Shown piece by piece: positions 49,341 to 62,400 of a stretch of DNA of 64,000 nt. The stretch is taken from assembly GCA_034008185.1 (NCBI GenBank), contig CM067081.1, positions 185,339,510 to 185,403,509 on the forward strand, read 5' to 3'. Under the pieces are notes generated by a model. That model worked only from the letters and a program-made list of their open reading frames with translations. It had not been told where the DNA came from and searched no databases. The translations under genes and the position numbers were made by a program. The stretch's first letter is position 1; each line of letters begins with the position of its first letter. The stretch comes from Gorsachius magnificus. Taxonomy: Eukaryota; Chordata; Aves; Pelecaniformes; Ardeidae.

Positions 49341-52300
49341 CATCATCACCCCTCAATCATCTGCAGCAAAGTCAGAGGAACTGCCCCAGAGTATTCTCTG
49401 AAATCCCTGACTGCATTTTTACTTCTCTGTTTTTTCCCCAGTAGAGGGATGTTTGCACGCAAGCACAAATGTGCAGGGGTGGTCAGCAAAATGAGCATAC
49501 AATCCCTTGGGTGGTATGGAGCATCAGGAGGACACCTCATGCAACCTCCTCCTGCTTGGGCTAGTGAAATGACCAGTGGGAGCAAATGGATGCTGACCCT
49601 GCTTCTGAACTTGGTTGTCAGGAGCCCACCTACCATAAAGCTTCGTGATCTTCCGAAGAGCTGAAAAACAAAATTATATCTTCCTAAATAAAGGGCAAGC
49701 AGTTGTCTGACACAGTTGTGCACTCTGGGTAATGTTTTGAGCAAATGTTTAATTACAAAAGGATGGTGCCTAAATTTTCATAATTAATCTGAACCTGTGC
49801 TAGAGTTCACAGCAGCCAAGACTTTTTACATTGGTGAATCACTCTCATTGAAATACTCTGTGCTTAAATAGCAGGAAAAACTGCTATTAGAAATCTCTGT
49901 AACAGCTTTTATGAAAGCTCTGGCTAATTTAGAGCCCAATTAAACCCAGAAATCCAATTATTTCTGAATAACATAATTGCAAGAAAGTAACTAGCATTGT
50001 AAGTATGCACTAGCTATTATGGAAGATGCTTTAATAAAAGAAAATCAGTTCTGAGCCGCTGAAAAGATGTGTTCTTAGTTATCATAAGGATGGTCTGCAA
50101 ATTTCAGAATTCGTCTATTTTCACTGCTCTGCATCACGGGCAATTAAATCCTCTTCTTGGTGCTCTGTAACTTATTACATGCATTTTATGGGTCCAACTG
50201 GAGAGCAGATAAAAGGTGCTAAAGCAGAGCCATTTATATGTGTGCCTGAAAATTTCTGTTGAATGAGACCCCTACCAGTCAGTAAAACTAAAACCCATCC
50301 AATCTCTCCTTTCCTTTCCACCAAAAAAAACCCCCAAACCAACCCAAAATAAGATTGCTGTGCCTTTAGCATTAAAAAAATATAAAATATGATAGAAAAT
50401 TGACCTGATCATTTTGGATGTAAAATAACAATAAGGATGATGCTGGAAATGGAAAGCCTTAATGTAAATAAGAAGCAGTTTGATAATATGGGCTTGGACA
50501 GAAAAGAATTGGGAACCACATTCAGCTGGTAGTTACAAAGACCGAAGTTCACTAATTATTAATTAACTGTGGGTGTAATTGTAAGCTTGGCTACCTGCAC
50601 ACACAGCAAGGTTAGAGAAAATAAAGCCAACCAAGCTCCGCGGGCTGATAATTTTGCTACCCGTGGGAAGAAGTATTGCTTACAGGCTGCCCATGGTTTT
50701 GCTGCTGTCCTGGTGGCAAAGCCAACACCAAACCACCGTCCCTGGAGCTCTGTGGCTGCAGTCAGAGAATTCACGGGACTGCTAACCTTGTAGCATGTTT
50801 GCCTAAGCTCTGCAGTGCCTTAGTGAGGGCAGCCCCGAAGCAACCTGCTGCTGGAAACCTGACCTCAAAAGCCCTGATACTGAGGCAGAATAGAGAATTT
50901 ATGCTCATCTTTCTTGACATTGATGGAGATGCTACCTACAGTTTCGTGCATTAAGGACTTTGCATGGCTATGGATATGGCTGAGTGAGAAGGAATTATGA
51001 TGGCATTGTAAAATACTTCATAAACCTAGGGGCAGACCCTGGCTTCGACATCTCCATAGAAGTGAAGCAGAGCTAGAAACTTTGCCTAACCTAGTTATTT
51101 TCGATAACTGTACATTTTTTTAACCCAAAAGCCACAGTTCAACTTTCAGTTCCTATTTAGGAGAAACTTCTCTCTTGAATCAACTGGAGTTTTGCTTGAG
51201 TGAAGATTTGCCGTGTTAAAATTCAGCTTGCTGATTTCATCGCAGTCTGCGTCCTGGAAGACAACATGAGTAAAGCCCTGACCTTAAGGGAAGGTGTGAG
51301 GAGGAGAAAGAATGGTCTACTGAAGGGGTTAAGATTTTCAATTTGTTATATATGTTAATGAGCTCATCTGCTCACCCATATGCAAATAAAAAAATATTTC
51401 ATGACATAGTTGGGTTGCATTACACAAATACTTGCTAAACAAATCCCTTCAAATGGGTAGAGGGCTGGTGAAACAAGGTTATCAACTCAACACATCTCTA
51501 CTTCATATAAAGCTCTGCACACAGTATCTCCCAGTTTGATGAAGGCCAAGGTCATTCGGGTTAAAGGATTTTGTTTTTTTAAAGACACCTGAATTATGAG
51601 CACTTAAAAACCTATCTGTACAGAGTTGACAGAAGGAATTTATTATTTCAGTTCTGGAAACTTGTTAAAAGAAATTAAATGAAGTCTAACTCCAGCGTGT
51701 AAGTTAAGAAAAGAAAGTGCTCATCTTCCCGTAGCCTATAAACTCCTGTCTATTCGGCATGCTTAGACACAGTAACTTTGTTTAATATGTTTTTGGAAAT
51801 AATTGCCCCAAAGGGAATCAGACATATAAAATGTAAGGCACTATTTTTACATCTTGATTTTGGAAGGTTAGTATTTACAAGAATAACTTACTATGTATTG
51901 TTTAGAAACAGAGCTCATGATCCCCTTTCAAGACCATTTCAGTGCTAGAAAAATATTTCTTTGTTAATGATGCTTTCAGCATGACGGAATCTTTGAAAAC
52001 TGCATCTGCAGATATCAAGGCCAGAGGAAGAATTTCTCCAAGGGTGATCAAATCAATGATCGGGAAAAGGTTACACAAACAGGGTGCATTAGCATTGTCT
52101 CCTCGGTAAAACAAACTAAAGAAATCAACTTAGAGAAATCGAACAATTTTACTAGTGCAAAACATAATGCTTTGTGTGGTTGGAGGATCTCAGCCAGTTT
52201 CAGTGAATTATAGGTCTTTATAACCAAGTACTTTGTTGAATTTTTTTTTTTTATTTGATGTTGGCATCATGTCAAATTTACATGTTTGAGGTATAATTAG

Positions 52301-54212
52301 CCAGTCTGATTACAAAAAAATTGACTATAATTTAAAAATATAAATTAACATAAAATGACAAGCATTAAAAGTTAATATCAACTTGATGTTCATTCTTTTG
52401 CATTCAAATGAGTCTTATTAAGTTATTAAGTCCATCTAAATATCGGTATCATTTTCAACTAATACACAATGAGTTCCATAAGCTGCCTCCCTCCCTAACC
52501 CTCCATTAGCTCTATTGTTTTTCTACAGTTTGTTACTCCAATAAAACATTTTAGAATTGCATTATTTCATTTTTCATGTAAAGCACCTAACTTGAGTTTA
52601 GAAATACAATTTTGATGCAAGCTAGACCTCTGGTGACCAAGTGCTCTGTTGATTCTAAATACACTGTTACAGCTCATGGCCTTTCTTTGAAATGCACAGA
52701 AAGAAGCAATATCTGAATTTAAACAAGCAAATCAAGCCAATTGGCTTAGAATTATGATGCTTGGTTTTCTAATGCATATTCAGAGTGGTAGAAAAGAAAG
52801 TATGAAATTTAATTGTACCATAAAACTGCCAGGAGAAAATATATACTGAATATCAAGCAGGATTACATTTCTTCAGTAGTGACAATCTGTGGAAAACTTT
52901 TTACCTGAAGAACTGCTACATTTTTCAATGCTATATTTCTGGACAGAGAGCAGTTCTAAGAACCTGGTCACTGAAAAAAAAAAAAGCGACAAAATATGAT
53001 GTATTTTGTTCTCCAGAGCAGGCACAGAATATTTCTGCACACACTCTGGGTTGCTAATGTCTGTTTAGTACAAAAGACAAAACAGTGAAAAAGGTAAAGC
53101 AGCTTATGTAGTGTTTACTAGTTTTACAACAGTAGCACATAACCAATAGCAGTTTGCAAGCTACAGAACCAGAGAAGTATCAGGTGATAGGACCCTTTGG
53201 AGAATGTGTATTATTTATGTGCCAGAAAGCATAATCATAAAATTTACACTATACCCCATTATGTGTGGAAACACACCTTATTATAATTTCTATTACACTG
53301 CCAGCAGTTCGTTTTACACACACACATGAACTCAGCCATTGAAACTATTTTTTATCTTCATACCTCTTTAAGAACATAAAATTAATGGCTGATACATACA
53401 AAATATAATTTGTGTGTATACACCATGGCATGTGTACACATAAGTATCCACCAAGACACCTCTGAGAAATGGGTATTCATTTTTTAGCAAAATGTTTTTG
53501 TGAAACGGACATGCTGCGTGAATCTGACTCAAATTTCCTGGAGATCGAGAAAATCCTGAGCTGACTTGGATGGGCTTTTAACTGAGTCCTGCCTGTTACT
53601 ACTGATTCCACCAAGCTGAAGACATAAATGAATCCATTAGGGAATCAGTAAGTTAAATTTACTGATCACGCTTCCAGTCACATACATTTAAGTGCATAGC
53701 TAGTTACTGTAATCAACTATGATGACGACTAATGATCCAAAACCATCAAAGGGAAATAATATTAATGATATTGTATCTCGCCACTGCACCAGTGCTAAGT
53801 TTAAAGGAAAGAAGATACTGTCCTCCTCACTATTTCCCTAGGCATTTTTTTCCAAACAAGAGACTCTCTTGTGGAGTCATTATTTCTAGGTTACTTGCAT
53901 TTTTTTTCTTAAGAGCCAGGTATCACTCCTGTACCATTTTTGTGGATGGTGGTATAGAGAACAGGTGCTTCACTGCCAGTGCCTTAATCTCAAAAGCATA
54001 GGATTCAGTCTGAATATGTCCATATTTATCTCAGTTGTCATTATGTGATACACTCCTCCTCTTCTTGATACAGAGATGGGGCTATGGAGGAGTTATGTTT
54101 GTTATGTTCCTATCCAGGGCTGACTGATTGAAAATGGGAGATGCGGGGTGCATGAAAGTGGCCTCCGTGTGTGATTACAAAGAAAATGGTTTAGTGTGGG
54201 ATGGCAGTGTAA
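49341..54212. other. Intergenic sequence, AT-rich
   Basis: No gene recognised. The 49905-50045 part is dense in TAAT/ATTA cores and may be a conserved non-coding element. Old repeat remains occur at 51175. Confidence 0.5.
51175..51230 (+). repeat. Possible ancient amniote repeat fragment
   Basis: gaatcaactggagttttgct followed by tgagtgaagatttg and aaaattcagc resembles the widespread 'ttcaatgggagttttgcctg' repeat of amniotes. Short and diverged. Confidence 0.35.
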
Positions 54213-54278
54213 GGTTAACGGTTGGACTTGATGATCTTAAAGGTCTTTTCCAACCTAAACGAGTCTATGATTCTATGA
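54213..54278 (+). mobile_element. CR1 LINE 3' tail, sense
   Basis: Only the last 66 bases of a CR1 remain: ggttggacttgatgatctta, aaggtcttttccaacctaaa, and a gattctatg terminus followed by an A run. Confidence 0.8.
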
Positions 54279-57200
54279 AAAAAAAAATCTGAGTGGAAGT
54301 CTCTGGTCCAGGTGGTGCTGACATGGTGCCATTTACTGCAATTGTAAACAAAAATTCCTCATGAAAAATCCAGTGCCTGAATTTGGAGACTGAGACTTAG
54401 GAGGAACCACAACATCTGCCTCCAGCTGCCTTTATTCTAGCTGAGAAGTCTTCTCCATAACCTGCCGGTGACCTTGTTGATGGTTCCTGTGAGCTCTGGG
54501 AGATGTAGTGAATACGCCCGAAGATGCAAAACCTGCTGACAAAAAAAAAAAACCAACAAAAGAACAATTTAATCAGTGATGATCTGGAACTCTCTGACAG
54601 AGATCAGTATCTTCATATAAGGGACTCGCTAGTTCGTTTAACTTTCTCCTTGCAATGATTGGTATTATTTGAACTTGCTCGCAAGCCCTACCTAATCAAG
54701 CACCTTGGGTCTTTAGACCCCTGTGGGATGAATTCAAGGGTTAAACTTTTAGTGTGGTCTTTGCTTTTCAATGTGCCAGAACAGAGTGCTCTCCCTGTCA
54801 AATCAATGAGAAATAATACCTCATGCTAGGACACAGAGGTGCTTCTACCCTCAGGCCACTGGTTAAAATCCAGCACAGCATCCAGTCCTAGTCTGCTCCA
54901 AAGGCTGTTACTGACAGGTGCCTGGTGGCCTGGGTTTAATAAGCCCCTTTTCTTGTGGAAAGGTGCTCACCTGGCTGCTAATTGATTCCCTTCTCACAGC
55001 TGAAATACAGAGTACCTAAATGCCTCTGGAGAGCAGAACACTGTTTCAACCCCAAAGGGATTCCTTCCATAGCCTGTTTTCTTTGAGGCACAGGCCTGTT
55101 TGCCCAAATCTTGGTTATCTTATACCTTTTCTGAAGGACAATAGGATTCTCAATGGGGCATTTTATGAGAGTGCTGTATATATTTTGAAAGAAAATATTT
55201 GCATTTTTCCAACACATAATAAGGCAATAATATCTTATTACCTTTATGCAATTCACCATTTATATTTCTGCTATCCTTTTGCTGATAAGCAGTCTTAGGG
55301 TTTTTGAGAGGATCTATGGTCAATGATTGTTCACTAAGGCCACTTGCTCCTCCAAGGAAACAGCTTCTGGGAGAAGCAGAAGGCACCGTGAGAGATGAGG
55401 AGAGGTGGGAGCTGGGGCAAGACCAAAGTGAAAGAATCAAGTCATGGTGAGTTGTGTTTTGGTCATATATCATGTTTCCTATTGTGCAGATGCATTTGAG
55501 AGTTTTTTCTTAAAATGCATAGACCACTAGCAAAAGTGTCCCTCACCTGACAGGTGGAGGCTGAAGCAGGGAGATCAGGGAAAGGACTATTCAGATAAAA
55601 AGCTGCAATTACGTTGTGTGATGTAGGAATGTACAGAGCATTTGTGCTAATGGGGAGTTTGAAAACCCGCTTAGTACCTCCCCAAAGAAATCCATTCTTG
55701 CACACTATTTCCAGACAGTCCTCCACTCCCCGCGTCTGTGAGAGAAGACACACACACAAATACTGGTTTTTCTTCCCATAGCTGGAGCCGAATGCCTTTT
55801 TTTGGACCTAGTCTGCCCCATGAGTTTCGGCAGACTCAGCCCAGTGTGGTACACGAGTGAACCAACACCCTTGTTAGCTGGGAAAAGACTTCCCTTAGGT
55901 TCTTTAAGAGCAAACCACAGATGATTCCCAGCACAATAGAGATACAGAAACCGCCTTATTTATTAAAAGTGTGGTAGCGTGCTTGATTACATTTACATTC
56001 ATAGTTAATTCCTGGCACTGCTGAACATATGAAAAGATAATTATGACAATGGTGCCAGTTATTTTTAAATGGCTATATGAATATACATATTTTAAATGAC
56101 AACATTAAGTGCATGTCTTTATCAAATGAAAAATGTATGTCTGCTATTCGTTCATTAGCAAAAATTTACATCCACAGTAAAATATTTAGCTTTGCCTGAA
56201 AGAAGGTTCATTACACCTCCAAAGCAAAAGCGCAGAATGAAGTGGAAATGTTCTCTGAGTTTTTGTTGGCAGTGTGCTAAAACTGCGAGTAATGCAGCTG
56301 GGAGTGCTGAGGACTCTGAAGATTCCTAGTGCCTACAACCCAGATGTTGCTCATGCCTCTGCTACTCCCATTAGCAGAAGGTAAACGTGTTTGTGTAAGG
56401 AGAGGGCAAACAGACCGCTCCGCGTGTACTGAATTTTTAAAAATATATAATTGAAAATGTACACTGAGATCTGTTTCAAAGCATACTAGCAGGACACTGA
56501 AAGTTATGTTCTGAGACTCTCTAGTTAAGCTTCTTACTTTTTAATCTGCTGTCAGAAAGATTGCCGACTGTCTTTTTGATGCAACACAAGAGCTAGAAGG
56601 TTGAGTGATAAGATTTCTGACCTCTCCATCATACATGAGGACACTTATCCAGAGGGAAAAGGCTTGTGTGTACTTTGCGTAGGAAGAGAGCTTCACTGTC
56701 CAGCAAGAAGAAATGAAGAAGTCTAAGCATGCAAGTGTTTCAAATAGTGTAACTGAAACATTTATGACTCTCAGGCTGGCAGGCAAATTAGCAAATAAGG
56801 AAAGATGAACAGCAAGTGTGTTGGGTGTGGGAACATCGGTGTGGTCTCTATTTGCAATGCTGGTTTCCTACTCTGGAGCCTCCGAGCATCAGTAACTTAA
56901 AAAATGTTCTTCAAAAATCCCTCTCTTCATGTAGACTGAACTGACATGGGGCAGGGAAAGCTATAAAACAGTTGCCCTGACACACTGGCTGCCAGTGTGC
57001 AATACACCAGCACCACTGCCCAAGAACACGCACCTTTAAACCTTCAGTGATTTGTTGGGTTTGAGTGATTCTGTGAAAAATTTCAATACTGGGGGATTTT
57101 TTGGCAAATTCCAATTAAATATTTTTCTTTCCCCAGACCTACAATGTACTTGGTGCTGCAACATTGAAAATGTGGGTTTAATTAGTAAGGGTGAACTTCT

Positions 57201-57530
57201 CCTATGTGCTGTCACTAAGCTGTCTCCATGGTGTTTTATTGGTGTAGGACCGCTTTTGTCACCAGAAGGATATGTGCAAAGCCCATTGAAGTCAGGAAGT
57301 ATTAACAGGCACACTGAAGGCAAACATGATGTCCTTTAAAATGGGACCTAGTAAGACACCTACGAAGCTGTCTTTCTGTGTTTTGCTGAAAGCTGGAACT
57401 TCCTCAGCCTAGGTGACAGTACAGAGAGAACACATCTTTTTCAAAAAGTTCTTCAGATTTCATTTCTATATAGTGTAATAATAACAATAATAACCTTCCA
57501 GTGTATTCTGGCTTACGAGTCACTTGCTTG

Positions 57531-57562
57531 TGACAAGTTTTGCTAGTGACAAGTTTTGCTAG
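57531..57562. repeat. Perfect 16-bp tandem duplication
   Basis: tgacaagttttgctag occurs twice head to tail (57531-57546 and 57547-57562), followed by a third partial tgaca. A TAATAA/ACAATAA tract sits 40 bases upstream. Confidence 0.95.
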
Positions 57563-57867
57563 TGACATTCAATGGCAATTGGATCAGCCTCACAGTGAAG
57601 GAAACCTTTACAATAGCAGCTAAAGGAAATGAGAGGAATGAACCATTCTGGTCCCTAAAGACTTTAAATCCTCCAAACATTTGCTTTATCCTTGTTCTCT
57701 TTTGGGGGGAGAGTGGAATTCATCCTTGTTCCTGGACTTGCAGTAGAGCTCAGCTGCCTGGGTGATTGCACAAGGGATTTGGAGATCAATCAGGATCCAA
57801 ACCCGTGTCTTGGCATCTCGGCTCTTTTCCACAGTAAGCGATTCTTTTATATGAAAAGGCAGAAAGC

Positions 57868-57925
57868 TATACCATTGAAATCAATGACAAAACTCCTGCT
57901 GCCTTCAGAGAGGCTGAATTTCATT
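57868..57925 (+). repeat. Possible ancient amniote repeat fragment
   Basis: accattgaaatcaatgacaa, aactcctgctgccttcagag and ctgaatttcattc follow the order of the same old repeat class as 51175-51230. Confidence 0.38.
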
Positions 57926-58862
57926 CTAAAAACAGCCGGTATGTTTAATGCTGCCGAAATGGAGAGTTGCAGTAGGAATCTCCTAGTAAACTACATTTTG
58001 ACTGATTCTGGACAGCATCTTGAATAAAAACTCAGTTCATGATTCAGATCACAAAGAAAATGAGATGGTCTTAAAAATTCTGGGAGCTATAAAGTAAGGA
58101 AATATATGTCTTAAAAGCAGTCACCTTCTGGCACTGGAGCTATTCAGACTCACTTGGTTACCTGCTCAGAATCTGCCCCTCACCCAAGAGTGCATTAGAC
58201 TCGCTTATCCTACAGAAATAAGAAATTCACTTTTGATCAGTGGCTTGAAGAACTAAGATTCTAAACCCAGTGATAAAGTCACAATGGCTGGCAGGTGAGG
58301 GACCTACAGGGAAGTCACTTAACATGTGCTTTCAGTTGTGCTCCTGGGCACGGGAAGGGCAGCAGGGCCACTGCCTCTCTGCACCCAGTGCTGGTGCTTG
58401 GCTCTGGGGAGGAGAAGGACTATGGGGTAGGATGGTGGGAACCAGGTCCCTTGTAGTCAGGTTCTGGGGCCAGGCACCTGGACAAGCATGGGACGGACAT
58501 GAGGTACTGAAGGGTGATTAGGAGGAAAGGCAAGGAAAACAGTAACTATAAGTAGATGATAACAGGGCAATAACATGTTTATGAGAGTTTGGGGAAACAG
58601 TGGATGGAAGCAGACAGGGCCCAGGACCCTGCTCTGAGTATGACAGGACAACAAACACATAGATGCCAAACTCACCAGTTTAACGCGTGCAATATTAAAC
58701 ACAAGGGCTGGCAGGTGAAGGAGGGAATCTAGCTGTTAAAGCAAGTACAAGTCTGGGCTGGAGGCTGCACATTCAAACCCACCTGAAATGTGAGAAATAA
58801 GGTTACTGATACAAACTGTGTTGCCCCAGTCAACACACTGCCTGCCTGTGCACAGACCAGTG

Positions 58863-59422
58863 TGCGTTGTGGGGTGATCTTGGCCGGCAGTGAAACACCC
58901 ACGCAGCTGCTCACTCATCCCCCTCTCCCAGCAGAGCAAGGGAGAGAACGGGAAGAGCAAAAGCAAGAAAACTCCTGGGTCAAGATCAAGGATGGTTTAA
59001 TAAGTGAAGAAAAGAGACAGCTTAATAAGTGAAGAAAAACCAAGTGATGCAAAGGCAATCACTCATCACCTCCCACCAGCAGACCAATGCCCAACCAGTC
59101 TGTGAGCAACGGCTGCCTTGGAAGCCAAAGCTGCTCCACCTCCTTCTTCTTCTAACCCAGTTTTATTGCTGAACACGATGTTATATGGCATGGACCATGT
59201 CCTTGGCCAGTTGGGGTCAGCTGTGTCCCCTCCCAACTTCTTGCCCATCCTCAGCCTCCACGCTGTGGGGGGACGGGAAGGCAGAGTGGGAAAGAGAGAC
59301 AGCCTTGGTGCTGTGCAAGCACTGGTCAGCAGTAGTCAAACATTGGTGTTTTTTAGCCACAAATCCAAAACACAGCACCATACGGGCTGCTTCATTCAGG
59401 GCAGACCTATTATGGTATGACA
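58863..59422 (-). mobile_element. ERVL-like LTR, antisense
   Basis: Read on the minus strand, this matches the layout of a common avian ERVL-type LTR as I remember it. It has a gtgctgtgttttggattt block near the 5' end, gctgaccccaactggccaag then acatggtccatgccatataa, and a region ggttgggcattggtctgctg. A 3' part follows with gagttttcttgcttttgctc and a final gctgcgtgggtgtttcactg then ccggcc. No coding region is attached, so it is probably a solo LTR. No target-site duplication could be fixed. Confidence 0.7.
58997..59038. repeat. 25-bp-period direct duplication inside the LTR
   Basis: The 17-mer ttaataagtgaagaaaa occurs at 58997-59013 and again at 59022-59038. It lies in the AT-rich part of the LTR near its poly(A)/R region. 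Confidence 0.85.
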
Positions 59423-62400
59423 TGATGTTTAGTTGTATTATGCTGGGAGTAAGCAAAGCCTCACTGAAGCCTTATTCAGAATAAATAGCAAAATTGATCT
59501 TGTTTCTTTATGGAATAAATAGAGGAGACAATACTGTTGTACCCCAGAGCCCAAAGCTACCTTCAAATCTGGCACAGACATTGAGCCAGGGGATCTCGGG
59601 TGAGGCTGCTGTATGTCTGTGGGATTTCATGGACTAAATCTGTGTGTAGCTACTCTGACACTTCCAGTTCACATCACACTTACTGCGTGTGCATGAACCA
59701 TGTGTGTACCGCACCCGTCATTGATCTGGCAGACCCTGGGGTTACCAGATTTCTGGCTGGTCAGATGAAGCTACTGCATAGGTGTTCCCATAAGTTGCCA
59801 CATGTCTGGCAGTCCAGCAAATGCTGCAGTCTCTTTCTTCCCTCAAATTCTTCCCAGCTAAAATTTCCTGAAAATAACCACCAAAAGTAATCAGCCGACA
59901 GTCTGATATACGGTAGCTGTGCTTTTGAGGGCGTTTTCAGTTTTACAGTGTACTGTTTCAGGGAAGTGGGTGTATGAGAGAAGGGGGAGAAAAGTGTTTA
60001 TACATAGAAACAGAGGTTACTCCAGTGTTTTTCAGTTGAAGCCCCCAATTTTCTCAATAGAAAATTTTGTAGCAGACTTTCGTGAATGTGTGTGTTGTGT
60101 ATAATGGGGATTTGAGAGAATGGTACAGATTACTCATCGCAAAGAGAATACTAAGAAGATGAGACTATTTAATTGTTGTATGTTTGAAAACCAAACAAAT
60201 GGCCATTATGTTGCGAAAAGCCTTCTAATTTTCTGTTGCACGCTGCTTTGCAGGTGCTCTGTGGCTGTCTTTCTGAGCTTGGATAGCCAGCGAAACCTCC
60301 CCTGGGGTCTACTGGCCAGGCACACAAGGGCACCACAGCTCTGGAACCCATTTACTTAACCTGTTCATGGATACGAAAGATCTGCTTCATTCAGCTTTAG
60401 TGTGAAGGAGGGTGGGAGCACACAACTGTACAATAAATTCCCATTGCTCACTTTACCAGCACAAGTGCAGGACAGCCAAGGCATTGGGACTTTTGGACTT
60501 TCTCCCATGCACTGCTTTTCCTGCCCAAGTTGCCTCATGCCTGTGTCAGCAACTTTGGAAACAGCAGGAAAGTCCTGCTGAGGACTGCTGTGGAGATGCC
60601 GTGTACTTCCAGCTCCCGTGGGCTGCAGCGGGGCTGGCCCTGCTCAGTGCCAGGGGAAAGTGAAGCACAGAAAAAGTTTACCAAAAGTTGCAAGGCTGTG
60701 GCAGGGATGGATGTACCCTGCTATACACAACGTAAGAAATGCCGCTGCACAGAAAAAAACCCACGTTAGAGCCAGTTGGTAAAACACTGCATGACCCTGG
60801 TATAAAATTAACAGTGATTTTTAGGGGACACATTGCAGAGTGGAAAGAGCCGGAACAGATATTTGATCCTGTGTGCATTCATAGAAACAATGTTCTTGGT
60901 TTTTTTCCTGCTAAAGAGACTTAGACCAGACAAATATCTGTTTCCTTCTTTAATTTCTTCTCCTTCTAACAGAAACAACCCCCCAGACCCTTGAAAACTG
61001 GCTAACTGCTTAGGGTAACAATGACACAGTCAGAGGCAGGGTTTTCTTCCAGAGGACCCTGGATCCATGCAGTGCAGAGAATAATAGTGAATCAAGGCAA
61101 GAAAGAGTAGACAGCTTGCCTAACAGGGATGTAGTTCATTCGCCAGTCTGGTCATGCTAGACATCCTGTGATGCAGGTGTGATCCTCGCCATCAGCTTCA
61201 GCACCTCTCCTGCACTCAGAGGTTGATTGGTCTGTAAAAGCCCTTCTTCCTGGCTGCCAGAAGTTGGAGGGGTTTTGTAAAAAATCTAAGTGTGGTCTTG
61301 CAATCGAAGCTTGCATCATGAGGCACAGGCAGGAGGGAGGAGAAACTGAGGTTGCACAGAAGTCCCATAAATCTCTTATTTTTGCAATTATTTTATTAGC
61401 ATTTTTGTAATGTTTTAATACCATTAAGAGGGTGGCAGAGAAAGGGTGAAACAATAGGCTAAGAGGATCCAAAAGTTAGGAAGGGCCAGTTAGGAAAACT
61501 CTTTTCCACGCAGAGTTTAACATTGCTGGAGTGGGTTGAGGGGCAGCAGGTGACAGCACTTTTCTTCGTGGGTGGAAGTCAGTAAACACGGCTCATGCAG
61601 AAAACCAGTGCTTTACTAGCTGTGCTGTACCTTCATTTGTTTGCATGTATTTTTCATACTGCTCATGAAAGTCCCATTTGAAAGCAGTTTTCAAAAGGAT
61701 TAAAGCTCATGGCCGTGGATTACTACTGTTTCATACCCAGAGAGAGCAAGTTATTGATTCAGAAAAATAGAGCTTTTGATTTCATTGAATGTGAATGTGT
61801 GTTTATTAATATTTACACACTCCTCTGGAGGTGTGTGGTGCTGTGTGGACTACTGAGATGACAAGGTCCCTGCCCTAGGATGCTTACAAAGCAGACAACA
61901 CCATGAATTACGACATCGGCTAAGAAGGGCCACAGAGGGGGTGAAGGAGGAAAGGAAACAACAGAAAGCAAAAGAAAGGGAATTTGTTTCATGAAAGACC
62001 CTTTATTTACAAAGCATGGCCATCAGGTAATTTGATTCCCTTTGGCTTTTATTTTGGATTTGTTTCTCACTTTGTTTGATTATGTTTAATAATCAGGCAT
62101 GGGTGAGAGATTGCATAACACTAGAGCTGAGATTAATGATGAAAGGCTAAGAGAAAGCTGTGGCTCTCGAGGAGGGATTTGAGGAAGAAAAGCATTTGGT
62201 TTTTCACTCATTAGAAGCAAGCAGGCTCAGGCACAGAAGAGTTTCACACTTGCGTTAAACTTTAAATTAACCACATGTGTAAGTCTTTGTGGGAATAGGG
62301 GACTAATTGGGTAGATTAGAATACAATTAACTGTGAAGTCTGGCTAGCACTAACTGACAATGTTTAAAGAGTGGAAAAGCTGATAAAATCCTGCCTAGCT

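Larger units (their letters stand above)
54279..58862. other. Intergenic sequence
   Basis: No gene recognised. Contains the 16-bp tandem duplication, an old repeat fragment at 57868 and an AT-rich candidate conserved block at 55960-56200. Confidence 0.5.

Noticed and set aside
59118..59484. Open frames of about 100 codons near 59.2 kb
   Set aside because: They lie inside the antisense ERVL-like LTR, which has no coding function.
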